Source: UBA3774 sp045600025
Lineage (GTDB): Bacteria > Bacillota > Clostridia > Lachnospirales > Lachnospiraceae
Length of the DNA stretch: 64,000 nucleotides
Assembly: GCA_045600025.1 (NCBI GenBank)
Contig: JAZRXC010000037.1
Span: 1 to 64,000 of the forward strand
Direction: 5' to 3'
Shown here piece after piece: positions 44,245-51,968 of this stretch. The position numbers were made by a program, and so were the translations under genes. Every line of letters begins with the position of its first letter. The stretch's first letter is position 1. The notes under the pieces were generated by a model. That model saw only the letters and a program-made list of their open reading frames with translations, was not told where the DNA came from and did not search any database.

Positions 44245-45357
44245 ATGGACGTAATTGAGATTAGAGATCTGCATAAAGCCTTCGGAGATTATAAGATTTA
44301 TACCGGACTTAACATGACCGTTAAGGAAGGCGAGATAGTAGTTATCATCGGTGGTTCAGGCTGCGGCAAGAGTGTACTTCTTCGTTCAATTGAGATGCTT
44401 GAGAAGCCTGATTCCGGTCAGATTTTTATAGATGGGCAGGAGATTACCGCTGAGGGCGCTGATATAGGTAAGATCCGTCGCTCTATGGGTATGGTATATC
44501 AGGACTTTGCACTGTTCTCCAATATGAACGTTATGGAGAATCTTTGCATAGCTCCTATGAAGCTGCTTGGCATGTCTCAGGAAGATGCCGAGAAAAAAGC
44601 TCTTGAGCTTCTTGCTACAGTCGGTCTTGCCGATAAGGCTAACCGCCGCGTACAGGCACTTTCAGGTGGACAGAAACAGCGTATTGCCATCTGCCGTTCT
44701 ATGATGATGGATCCGAAGATTATCCTCTTCGATGAGCCTACCAGTGCGCTTGATCCTACCATGGTCGGTGAAGTTCTCGCAACCATCAGGCTCCTTTCAC
44801 GCAGAGGACTTACCATGATGATTGTTACTCATGAGATGAACTTTGCAAGACAGATTGCGGACAGGATTGTGTTCCTTGCTGATGGCGGTATCTATGAGCA
44901 GGGGACTCCGGAAGAGATATTCGAGAATCCTCAGCGTGAGAAGACTATCGATTTCATTCGCAAGATGAAGCATACTGCTTGTGAGATTACGAGTAAAGAG
45001 TTTGACCTTATCGAGATTCATGGTGTTATTCAGCAATTTGCGATGCGTTACGGTCTTTCTAACAATGAGAGTTATCGTCTGCAGATATGTACTGAAGAGA
45101 TGATATATGCAATGCTTTCGAGATTGCCTGATGATAATGTTAACATTAAGATTAACGTTGGGTTCTCTGAAGATGACAGATCTTGCGAGCTTACATTTAT
45201 CAGTCCGGGTCCTGAATTTGATCCGGCGAAGATTCTTGAGGCTTCTGACGATGATGCCTTCGGTGATTCTCTTGGACTTATGATTATTCTTAAGAAGTCC
45301 AAGGAGTACGAACACAGTTATACCGATGGGGTTAATACCATCAAGCTTAAACTTTAA
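44245..45357 (+). CDS. ABC ATPase fused to a GHKL (RsbW/HATPase)-like domain
   Basis: A 370-residue protein. Residues 1-240 are a GlnQ-type ATPase: Walker A GGSGCGKS, signature LSGGQ, Walker B IILFDEP and the switch His in VTHEM. Residues about 243-370 are an added domain, YRLQICTEEMIYAMLSRLP, FISPGPEFDPAKI, GDSLGLMIILKK and DGVNTIKLKL, the layout of anti-sigma-type HATPase_c_2 proteins. The N-box Asn that should follow EE by four residues is Tyr, and the Asp of DxGxG is replaced (SPG), so ATP hydrolysis by this domain is doubtful; a ligand- or protein-binding role is possible. It couples to the permease gene (stop and ATG one base apart). It powers the import and may sense something. Confidence 0.82.
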   Translation: MDVIEIRDLHKAFGDYKIYTGLNMTVKEGEIVVIIGGSGCGKSVLLRSIEMLEKPDSGQIFIDGQEITAEGADIGKIRRSMGMVYQDFALFSNMNVMENLCIAPMKLLGMSQEDAEKKALELLATVGLADKANRRVQALSGGQKQRIAICRSMMMDPKIILFDEPTSALDPTMVGEVLATIRLLSRRGLTMMIVTHEMNFARQIADRIVFLADGGIYEQGTPEEIFENPQREKTIDFIRKMKHTACEITSKEFDLIEIHGVIQQFAMRYGLSNNESYRLQICTEEMIYAMLSRLPDDNVNIKINVGFSEDDRSCELTFISPGPEFDPAKILEASDDDAFGDSLGLMIILKKSKEYEHSYTDGVNTIKLKL

Positions 45358-45371
45358 TAATTGATTTTTTG

Positions 45372-45405
45372 CAGGCTGGCGGGTACATCGCCGGCCTGTT
45401 TTTTT
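45372..45405 (+). terminator. Terminator after the ABC-GHKL gene
   Basis: CAGGC-TGGCG (45372-45381) pairs with CGCCG-GCCTG (45389-45398, one wobble) around GGTACAT, then a run of seven Ts. It is a strong intrinsic terminator. Confidence 0.85.
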
Positions 45406-45621
45406 ACATCATTATCGCGGCACATTAGCAACGGCAAACGTGTCGCGATGCCTACCTCGTCTTCGCCGCCTATAACGCCACTCGCTCCGACTCCCACCGA
45501 AACGGGAGCTCTCCGCTCGGGCGGCTAGGCTCGACTCGCCTACGGCCCTGCTCCAATGTTTGCCTTATGCTAAATGTGCCGCGTAATAATTTCAATTATG
45601 TGCCGCATAATAATATCAATT
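45405..45621. repeat. GC-rich inverted-repeat element with direct repeats
   Basis: A left arm (45417-45439) and a right arm (45558-45582) are imperfect inverted copies (GTTTGCC, then GCTAA, then ATGTGCCGC), extended outward by TAATAAT-like bases. Between them is GC-rich sequence with an inner hairpin CTCCC...GGGAG and no open reading frame. The right edge continues in two 24-base tandem copies, 45574-45597 and 45598-45621, differing at three bases. It resembles a MITE-like or structured-RNA element, with the arms able to fold into one long stem. This is the only stretch over 300 bases without a gene (45358-45837); it holds this element, the upstream terminator and the 45838 promoter. Confidence 0.6.
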
Positions 45622-45626
45622 AGTGC

Positions 45627-45655
45627 TTGCAATTTTTTCATATAGTTAGTACAAT
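45627..45655 (+). promoter_or_regulatory. Promoter of the UgpC/MsmX-like ATPase gene
   Basis: TTGCAA (45627-45632), 17-base spacer, TACAAT (45650-45655). The start site near 45662 would leave a leader of about 175 bases before ATG 45838. The leader contains an AAAGGAGG-type site (45713-45720) without a usable ATG after it. Confidence 0.65.
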
Positions 45656-45837
45656 TAGTTTATATTAATATGCCCGTGATAGATCCACCAAGTCTACACG
45701 AGGGATAAAAGAAAAGGAGGAAAAATATCCGCAGGACTCGCGGTGCGGCAGCGTGGAGATGTGCCGTAATGCATTAGCCAAGCTCGGCTTTTGCGAGGTT
45801 GCAGATGAGGAGTCACTGCAATCAGAGTTAAGGAAAC

Positions 45838-47028
45838 ATGGCAGAAGTAAAATTAGTGAATCTGAAGAAGATCTACCCTCACGAATCTGCGAAAGACAAG
45901 AAGAAGAGAAGAAAGGCAAGAGGAATTGATCCCGCTGCTGAAAGAAAAGTAAATCTTCAGATTACAGAGGAAGGCGTAGTTGCAGTTCAGGAGTTCAACC
46001 TTGACATTGCAGACAAGGAATTCATCGTTCTTGTAGGCCCTTCAGGATGCGGAAAGTCCACCACACTTCGTATGGTAGCAGGACTTGAAGAGATTTCATC
46101 AGGTGAGCTGTATATCGACGGCAAGCTTGTAAATGATGTTCCGCCCAAGGACAGAGACATTGCAATGGTATTCCAGAACTATGCTCTTTATCCTCACATG
46201 ACAGTTTATGAAAATATGGCTTTCTCACTTAAGCTGAAGAAGGTTCCGAAGGACGAGATCGATAAGAAGGTACGTGAGGCTGCTGATATCCTCGATATCA
46301 CTCAGTATCTCGATCGTAAGCCGAAGGCTCTGTCAGGCGGTCAGCGCCAGAGAGTTGCTATCGGACGTGCTATCGTTCGTAACCCCAAGATTCTTCTTAT
46401 GGATGAGCCTCTTTCCAACCTGGACGCTAAGCTGCGTAACCAGATGAGAGCTGAGATTATCAAGCTTCGTGAGAAGATTAATACTACATTCGTATATGTT
46501 ACACATGACCAGGTAGAGGCTATGACTCTCGGTGACAGAATCGTTATCATGAAGGACGGCTTCATCCAGCAGATCGGCACTCCTCAGGAAGTATTTGCAC
46601 ATCCTTACAACCTGTTCGTAGCAGGATTCATCGGTTCACCTCAGATGAACTTCTTCGATGGCAAGCTTGAGAAGAAGGAAGACGGATACTATGTATCTAC
46701 CTTCGGCGCATCATTCAAGCTTCCGGAAGACAAGCAGGAAGCCCTTAAGAATAAGGACAACATTCCTTCAGATGTAGTTCTCGGTGTAAGACCTGTTCAT
46801 ATCGTTCTTGCTGATGACGGTATCCCTGCTAAGCTTGATGTATCTGAGCTTATGGGCAGCGAGCTTCATCTGCATGTTAACACTGAAGGCAAGGACATCG
46901 TTATCGTAGTTCCTACTGCTGATATCGACGTTAATGCAATTCACGGAACACATAAGGAAATCAAGTACTCATTCAGACCTGAACTTATCCATGTATTTGA
47001 TAAGGAAACAGAGAAGAATCTGTTCTGA
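45838..47028 (+). CDS. UgpC/MsmX-type sugar ABC ATPase
   Basis: A 396-residue CUT1 ATPase. Walker [11 protein letters not shown], signature [14 protein letters not shown], Walker [13 protein letters not shown] and the switch His in [10 protein letters not shown] are intact, and a C-terminal TOBE-like regulatory part follows ([29 protein letters not shown]). Between the first strand and Walker A is a Lys/Arg-rich insert of about 27 residues ([20 protein letters not shown]), seen in Lachnospiraceae homologues. MsmX-like enzymes serve several importers, and this is the only such ATPase in the window, so it may energise the 14033-17471 importer. ATG 45838 follows AAGGAAAC. Confidence 0.9.
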   Translation: MAEVKLVNLKKIYPHESAKDKKKRRKARGIDPAAERKVNLQITEEGVVAVQEFNLDIADKEFIVLVGPSGCGKSTTLRMVAGLEEISSGELYIDGKLVNDVPPKDRDIAMVFQNYALYPHMTVYENMAFSLKLKKVPKDEIDKKVREAADILDITQYLDRKPKALSGGQRQRVAIGRAIVRNPKILLMDEPLSNLDAKLRNQMRAEIIKLREKINTTFVYVTHDQVEAMTLGDRIVIMKDGFIQQIGTPQEVFAHPYNLFVAGFIGSPQMNFFDGKLEKKEDGYYVSTFGASFKLPEDKQEALKNKDNIPSDVVLGVRPVHIVLADDGIPAKLDVSELMGSELHLHVNTEGKDIVIVVPTADIDVNAIHGTHKEIKYSFRPELIHVFDKETEKNLF

Positions 47029-47046
47029 TAACATTTATAACATTAA

Positions 47047-47071
47047 GGCCGTATGCAATTCGCATACGGCC
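47047..47071. terminator. Stem-loop between ATPase and reverse DMT gene
   Basis: GGCCGTATGC pairs perfectly with GCATACGGCC across AATTC. The tail is TATTATTAT rather than a full T-run. It lies between convergent genes and may act for both. Confidence 0.65.
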
Positions 47072-47107
47072 TATTATTATGCGCAAATAATTTTATCTTA
47101 GAGGTAA

Positions 47108-48022
47108 TTAATCTCCCTCAATTGTTGCCAGTATTATAATACCCATAATTACCAGAATTATAAATGCATACTGGCGGTGGGAGAGCCGTTCTTTTAAGAA
47201 TATGCGTGACAGCACAACAGATACTACGCAGACTGAAGATATAACAGGTGCCGCAATTGCGCCGTTGCCGCTCATTGCGTAGACATAAGTAAATTGCCCT
47301 GCAGTTTCGCATACTGCAGCGATGCATTTATCTTTCTGCTTCGGAAGATTAAACGGCACTTTCTTAATCTTCATGAAAATGAAAAGAATTAACGCGCATG
47401 CCGCAAATGTAAGCTCGTAGGAAGTATTTGCCACGGCTTCTATGGTTTCTTCAGTAACTCCGATAAGAGGCGTAAGCGCCGGATCATCGAGATAGAACAC
47501 ATCCAGGAAGCTGCCGAAGGCGTCAAGCAGTGCGTAGGCAAATGGCATTGCAAAGGCGATAATCGCCAGCTTTTTGCCGAGCCTTTTTTCGCGCCCGGAT
47601 TCGCCGCGATGTTCAAGCACGCAGGTTCCGACAATTCCGATTACGATTAAACCGATTGCGAAAGCAGAAGGAAGCGAAATTGTCTTGCCCAGTATAACCA
47701 CGCACAAGATAGAGCATATTGCACCCGAGGTATTTTCAAGCGGATCGGATATGGACTCCTCTACAAATCTCATTCCGAAAAATGAAAGCGCCATTGAGAT
47801 GATATAGAGCAAAGAAACCGGGAGATACCTGAGCAGGTTTTCAAATGAATACGAAATATCCTGAGTCAGCAGCGTGGAAAGCGCGTGAATGCCCATGACC
47901 GCTCCGACCAGGATGCAGGTCTTAAGGTGCGCATACTTTTCGGAAGGGTCGGCGCCTTTTTTGTAAAAAAGCTCAGCCAGCCCCCATAGAAGCGTTGTTA
48001 AAACCGCACAAGAAAACCACAT
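47108..48022 (-). CDS. EamA/DMT-family transporter A
   Basis: A 304-residue, roughly ten-helix membrane protein of the drug/metabolite exporter type: two five-helix halves, the first starting WFSCAVLTTLLWGLAELF and the second with ETAGQFTYVYAMSGNGAIAAP, the typical EamA motif region. It exports or imports a small metabolite (amino acid, nucleoside or sugar-type); nothing in the sequence fixes which. It is monocistronic on the reverse strand, with AAGGAGAGTTTTGT before ATG, back to back with the YugP gene. Confidence 0.8.
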   Translation of the reverse strand: MWFSCAVLTTLLWGLAELFYKKGADPSEKYAHLKTCILVGAVMGIHALSTLLTQDISYSFENLLRYLPVSLLYIISMALSFFGMRFVEESISDPLENTSGAICSILCVVILGKTISLPSAFAIGLIVIGIVGTCVLEHRGESGREKRLGKKLAIIAFAMPFAYALLDAFGSFLDVFYLDDPALTPLIGVTEETIEAVANTSYELTFAACALILFIFMKIKKVPFNLPKQKDKCIAAVCETAGQFTYVYAMSGNGAIAAPVISSVCVVSVVLSRIFLKERLSHRQYAFIILVIMGIIILATIEGD

Positions 48023-48181
48023 ACAAAACTCTCCTTATAGTAATACTATTTTCAATCAATACCATGATATTTGTCAAGAGATATCATGTATATTATTACT
48101 TAACCTAAGGGATGGATGATATTACCATTTTTTATGCATTTGCCGGATTTGTATGATATAATCATCTAAAAGGAGATTATT

Positions 48182-48859
48182 ATGTTCTGGGATTCAACTT
48201 ACATATTGGTATTAATCGGCGCTGCCCTCAGCATGCTTGCTTCCGCAGCTGTAAATTCCGCATTCAATAAATACAATAAAGTCAGGAGCGCGAAGGGCTT
48301 TACTTCAAATGAAGTTGCTCAAAAGATGCTTGAGATGGCGGGCATTACCGATGTGCGCATCGAGCATGTATCCGGCAACCTTACGGACCATTATTCGCCG
48401 AACGAAAAAGTTCTACGCCTGTCTGACAGCGTGTATAATTCAACCTCCGTTGCTGCGATAGGAGTAGCGGCGCATGAGTGCGGACACGCGATTCAGCATA
48501 AGCAAGGCTACGGCCCGCTGAAGCTCCGCAGCCTGTCAGTTCCTGTGGCAAATATCGGCTCCAAGCTTTCATGGCCGATACTGATTATAGGTCTGTTATT
48601 CGGTTTACCTAAGATAGCTCAGATCGGTGTAGTACTCTTTGTATTTGTAGTTCTGTTTCAGCTTATAACTTTGCCGGTCGAGTTTAACGCCTCCCGCAGG
48701 GCACTCAAGATATTGGACGAGAAACATTTGCTTTATGCGGAAGATATGCAAGGAGCGCGCAAGGTGCTTAGAGCCGCAGCCATGACTTATGTGGCGGCGC
48801 TCGCATCAGCGATTCTTCAGCTTCTGCGTCTGGTACTTTTGGTTAACCGCCGCAGATAA
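48182..48859 (+). CDS. YugP-type membrane zinc metallopeptidase
   Basis: A 225-residue M-type peptidase of the YugP/DUF2268-like membrane family. The zinc site HExxH is present as AAHECGHAIQHK, with a preceding membrane anchor (YILVLIGAALSMLASAAV) and two more hydrophobic helices (WPILIIGLLFG, IGVVLFVFVVLFQLI). EFNASRRALKILDE is a family motif. It probably degrades membrane proteins in quality control. AAAAGGAGATTATT precedes ATG. It may be coupled to the deaminase gene 11 bases downstream. Confidence 0.85.
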   Translation: MFWDSTYILVLIGAALSMLASAAVNSAFNKYNKVRSAKGFTSNEVAQKMLEMAGITDVRIEHVSGNLTDHYSPNEKVLRLSDSVYNSTSVAAIGVAAHECGHAIQHKQGYGPLKLRSLSVPVANIGSKLSWPILIIGLLFGLPKIAQIGVVLFVFVVLFQLITLPVEFNASRRALKILDEKHLLYAEDMQGARKVLRAAAMTYVAALASAILQLLRLVLLVNRRR

Positions 48860-48870
48860 GAGGACAGATA

Positions 48871-50283
48871 ATGACCTTAGAAGAATATGAATTGAAGAGA
48901 GAAGAACTGATATCCGCAAATAAAAACCTGCTGGGGCTTGTCCTCCGCGAGGATGAAGAGCGGCTTGATCAGTATCTCTCTCAGATAAAAGCAGAATACA
49001 TTAAAGAATGCGGAGGAAAAGTTCCGTATGATATTCCCACGCTATCGGACAAGAAATTAATTTCTTCGCGGCTCTATGAATTCTGCTCACGGCTTCCTAA
49101 AGGCGCAGATCTTCATGTACATGATATGTCGCTTCTTCCTGCGTGCGAGCTGATAAAGCTTCTTAAAAACCGCCCTGAGATGTGCATAAATGCAGACCGA
49201 AAAAATTATGATTTGCAGGTCGTTGCCGAAGGCGAGGCCGTACCCGATGGGTATATGCGCTTTTTTGAGGCTATGAACAGCGGCTATTACTCCGAAGATG
49301 AAATCATATATAACTGGACCGTACTGAGCGGAGAGGGTTATGAAGGCGGCATCTGGGCGTATTTTGAAGAGCTGTTCAACCGTCACGCATGCCTGTCGAG
49401 CAACCCTTCATTTGCCGCAGAATATTATGATTACACATTCAGGTATTATTGCCGCAAGGGCATAATGCATGTTGAGATTCACCTCATGCTGACAGACAGC
49501 ATTGATGAGAGCGCCGACTATCTGAAGGTCATTCGCAAGGCATACTATGACGTTAAGAAAGACTATCCGTATTTTACCGTGCGCGTAATCGGCGCAGGAG
49601 TGAAGGCGGACAGCGAGGATATTGCATTTACCAAGAAATGTTTCCTGAATACCGCATACGTGCAGGAGATGATTAAGGATGAGAGTGATCCGACGCGTCC
49701 GGTTGATTTTGTTATCGGATTTGATCTTGTGAATGAAGAAGACACCAGCCTGCCGCTTTCGGCATTTGTCCCGATGCTTCTTGCCGTCAGAAGGCAGTTC
49801 CCGTCAATGAATCTTTATATCCACTGCGGAGAGAGCCTTGCGGCTACAAATGAGAATCTTATCGATGCGTATCTGCTTGGGGTTTCACGTGTGGGTCACG
49901 GACTGAATCTGTACCGCTTTCCGGATCTTCATGAGCGTTATGTAAAGGCGGAGATTTGCCTTGAAGTGTGCCCCATCAGTAATCAGGCACTCGGTTACAC
50001 CAGGGACATCCGCAATCATCCTGCGACGGAGTACTTGAAGTCGGGCGCGTCCATAGAGCTTTCCTCGGATGACCCCGCTTATATGGAACATGAGACGCTC
50101 ACAGATGACTTTTTTGCAGCGGTTATCGGTTGGGATTTGTCGCTTGCTGATGTGAAGCAACTCGGCATTAATTCGATAGTTTACAGTGGACTCGATGAAG
50201 TATCAAAGGCAAATTCGCTGAAGGCCTATAATAAATTGTGGAATGATTTCGTAGAAGAAATGCTTAAAGAAACAGACGCCTGA
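48871..50283 (+). CDS. Adenosine-deaminase-like metal-dependent hydrolase
   Basis: A 470-residue amidohydrolase of the adenosine/AMP deaminase superfamily, longer than bacterial Add (about 330) because of a 90-residue N-terminal helical part. Metal and catalytic motifs: ADLHVHDMS (HxH), NLYIHCGES (His), SRVGHGLNL (His-Gly), EVCPISNQALG and IELSSDDPA (Asp-Asp). It should deaminate adenosine, adenine or a related nucleoside, although an ADGF-like form cannot be told apart by eye. No export signal is present. The AGAGGACAGATA site precedes ATG. It ends in a bidirectional hairpin shared with the methyltransferase gene. Confidence 0.82.
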   Translation: MTLEEYELKREELISANKNLLGLVLREDEERLDQYLSQIKAEYIKECGGKVPYDIPTLSDKKLISSRLYEFCSRLPKGADLHVHDMSLLPACELIKLLKNRPEMCINADRKNYDLQVVAEGEAVPDGYMRFFEAMNSGYYSEDEIIYNWTVLSGEGYEGGIWAYFEELFNRHACLSSNPSFAAEYYDYTFRYYCRKGIMHVEIHLMLTDSIDESADYLKVIRKAYYDVKKDYPYFTVRVIGAGVKADSEDIAFTKKCFLNTAYVQEMIKDESDPTRPVDFVIGFDLVNEEDTSLPLSAFVPMLLAVRRQFPSMNLYIHCGESLAATNENLIDAYLLGVSRVGHGLNLYRFPDLHERYVKAEICLEVCPISNQALGYTRDIRNHPATEYLKSGASIELSSDDPAYMEHETLTDDFFAAVIGWDLSLADVKQLGINSIVYSGLDEVSKANSLKAYNKLWNDFVEEMLKETDA

Positions 50284-50296
50284 GCGCCTGTTTTTT
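50270..50296. terminator. Bidirectional terminator, deaminase / methyltransferase
   Basis: AAACAG (50270-50275) plus CGC pairs with GCG plus CTGTTT (50288-50293), followed by six Ts. The deaminase stop codon lies in the loop. Confidence 0.65.
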
Positions 50297-50302
50297 ATTG
50301 GA

Positions 50303-50878
50303 TTATTTCCGGCCACTTACCACGTACATCTTATCATTATCAATCGTGGTATCTACTTGCAAATATTCTGAAAGCTGCGCTGCGAGCTCGACTGCCGGCA
50401 AAAGCTCATGCGAGACACTTAAGACATTTTTATGACATGCATTAATTACATCGCGCGACGTACCGTGCGCGATTGTGAGCCTGCCGCCGGGCACCAGATG
50501 CTTGCACAAATTCGCAAATAAGTCTGCAGGACTCGCAAAATGCGGAAAACAGTTATATAAGATGATGCGGTCAAAGCATTTTTCGAAATGATATATTTCG
50601 GCATCGGCGCATATCAGTGTAATGCCTGAGTCAGGATATTTTGCTTCTGCGATTTTAATCATTTCGGATGAGATATCGATTCCGCAGATAGTTACCTCGT
50701 ATTTTTGAAAATACGGGAACAGCACACCGGTTCCGCATCCGACATCGAGCACGGACATATCGCATGAAAGATCAAGGCTCCCTATGATAGAAGAGAGCAC
50801 ATCCTTTGACTGCACATTTGTATCGTCCCATGTAGGCGCAAGTTTATTAAAAAAATCAGCAACTTCATGTGTCTGCAT
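50303..50878 (-). CDS. Class I SAM-dependent methyltransferase
   Basis: A 191-residue methyltransferase with motif I VLDVGCGTGVLFPYF (SAM glycine loop), acidic Asp in VTICGIDISSEM (motif II), ICADAEIYHFE (motif III) and RIILYNCFPHF (motif IV). The C-terminal part is short. It is cytoplasmic; the target is unknown but small-molecule methylation is likely from its size. The region before ATG 50878 has no obvious Shine-Dalgarno, so the start could lie elsewhere in the N-terminal residues. It ends at the bidirectional hairpin with the deaminase gene. Confidence 0.85.
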   Translation of the reverse strand: MQTHEVADFFNKLAPTWDDTNVQSKDVLSSIIGSLDLSCDMSVLDVGCGTGVLFPYFQKYEVTICGIDISSEMIKIAEAKYPDSGITLICADAEIYHFEKCFDRIILYNCFPHFASPADLFANLCKHLVPGGRLTIAHGTSRDVINACHKNVLSVSHELLPAVELAAQLSEYLQVDTTIDNDKMYVVSGRK

Positions 50879-50979
50879 ATTTACATTTTACTTTATTTTC
50901 AATAAAAAGACAAACCCGCCTATAGCATATTTGTCAAATCAGTGATATTATTTTTAAAATACTATTTTTCGGAGCTAAT

Positions 50980-51864
50980 ATGAAGCGCGGAAACTTTCTG
51001 CTAAAATATCTTATCGCCATTGTTCTGTACGGCTGCAACGGACTTTTAGTCAATTATATAGATGCATCTTCCGAGTATATTGCAATGTCGCGTGGCCTTA
51101 TAGGTTTTGCGGTTATTGTATTGTCATTTTTTATCCGCGGACGCAAAATCCAGTTTGATTCTATCAGGAAAAATTTCCCCTTGCTGGTTTTATCCGGTAT
51201 TGCGCTTGGGCTGAACTGGGCACTGCTTTTCAATGGATTCAAGATAGCCGTGTCAATCGCTACGCTGTGCAACTACCTTGCGCCGATTATCCTTATTATT
51301 ATTTCCCCAATAGTTTTCAAAGACAAAATCACACCCAGGCAGATGATATGTGTTGGCATATCATTGGCAGGTCTTCTTCTGATATCCGGAGTGCTGGAAG
51401 CTGACGGAGCGGCTTCGCTTGAAGCTGCAGGCTACGGCCTTGGTGCTGCCGGCTGTTTTGTAATCATGGTTATTTTCAACCGCAAGATGAAAGATATCAA
51501 GCCCATGGAGAAATCGGCGGTTCAGCTTCTTTCAGCAGCAATTACCATGATACCTTTTGTTGCTGCGAAGGGCGGCTTCCCGCAACAGCTTGACAGACGT
51601 TCGCTCATATGTCTGCTCATTATCGGTGCAGTTTCGACAGGCTTTGCATATATTCTCTACTTCGATGCGCTGACGCATATTACATTTGAGCAGATTGCGG
51701 TATACGGATATCTTGAGCCGGTTATAGGCATTATCACATCCTGCATTTTCCTCGGCGAAGAGCTTTCCGTTTTATCAACAATCGGAGCAATACTGATTAT
51801 CGCCGTCGCATTTGAACCTTTAATCGGAAAGAAGCAAAAAGTCGAAGACAACAACGAAATGTAA
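50980..51864 (+). CDS. EamA/DMT-family transporter B
   Basis: A 294-residue, roughly ten-helix transporter: first half starting FLLKYLIAIVLYGCNGLLV, second half beginning near GYGLGAAGCFVIMVIF. The typical EamA motif is visible at AYILYFDALTHITFEQIAVY and YLEPVIGIITSCIFLGEELS. The C-terminus is short and basic. It exports small metabolites of unknown type. TCGGAGCTAAT precedes ATG. It ends at the stem-loop-type terminator 51918-51956, which overlaps the promoter of the next gene. Confidence 0.8.
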   Translation: MKRGNFLLKYLIAIVLYGCNGLLVNYIDASSEYIAMSRGLIGFAVIVLSFFIRGRKIQFDSIRKNFPLLVLSGIALGLNWALLFNGFKIAVSIATLCNYLAPIILIIISPIVFKDKITPRQMICVGISLAGLLLISGVLEADGAASLEAAGYGLGAAGCFVIMVIFNRKMKDIKPMEKSAVQLLSAAITMIPFVAAKGGFPQQLDRRSLICLLIIGAVSTGFAYILYFDALTHITFEQIAVYGYLEPVIGIITSCIFLGEELSVLSTIGAILIIAVAFEPLIGKKQKVEDNNEM

Positions 51865-51889
51865 ATATCTATGTGTATTTGTTAAAGTA

Positions 51890-51956
51890 TTGACATTTTT
51901 GTAAAAATATGTGACAATATAACAGCCTATCAGAGGGATAGACTGTTATATTTTTT
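51890..51956 (+). promoter_or_regulatory. Promoter overlapping the upstream gene's terminator
   Basis: TTGACA (51890-51895), 17-base spacer, GACAAT (51913-51918). A hairpin TATAACAG-C-CTATC / GATAG-A-CTGTTATA (51918-51950) followed by TTTTTT (51951-51956) is the terminator of transporter B. Transcripts from this promoter would begin near 51925 inside the stem and so avoid the hairpin. Confidence 0.55.
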
Positions 51957-51968
51957 GGAGGTATTTTT

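Noticed and set aside
45417..45582. Insertion sequence with transposase
   Set aside because: Inverted ends are present but there is no transposase or other open frame inside the 166 bases, so at most it is a non-autonomous element.
45405..45621. CRISPR array
   Set aside because: Only two 24-base copies lie directly adjacent without spacers, and no cas gene is in the window.
45665..45919. Reverse-strand open frame of 84 codons before the ATPase gene
   Set aside because: Ser-rich, no recognised motif and no ribosome site; overlaps the ATPase start in antisense.
45669..45926. Forward frame in the ATPase leader reading like a short protein
   Set aside because: No ribosome site before its only ATG and overlaps the real gene in a different phase; kept only as a low-interest finding.
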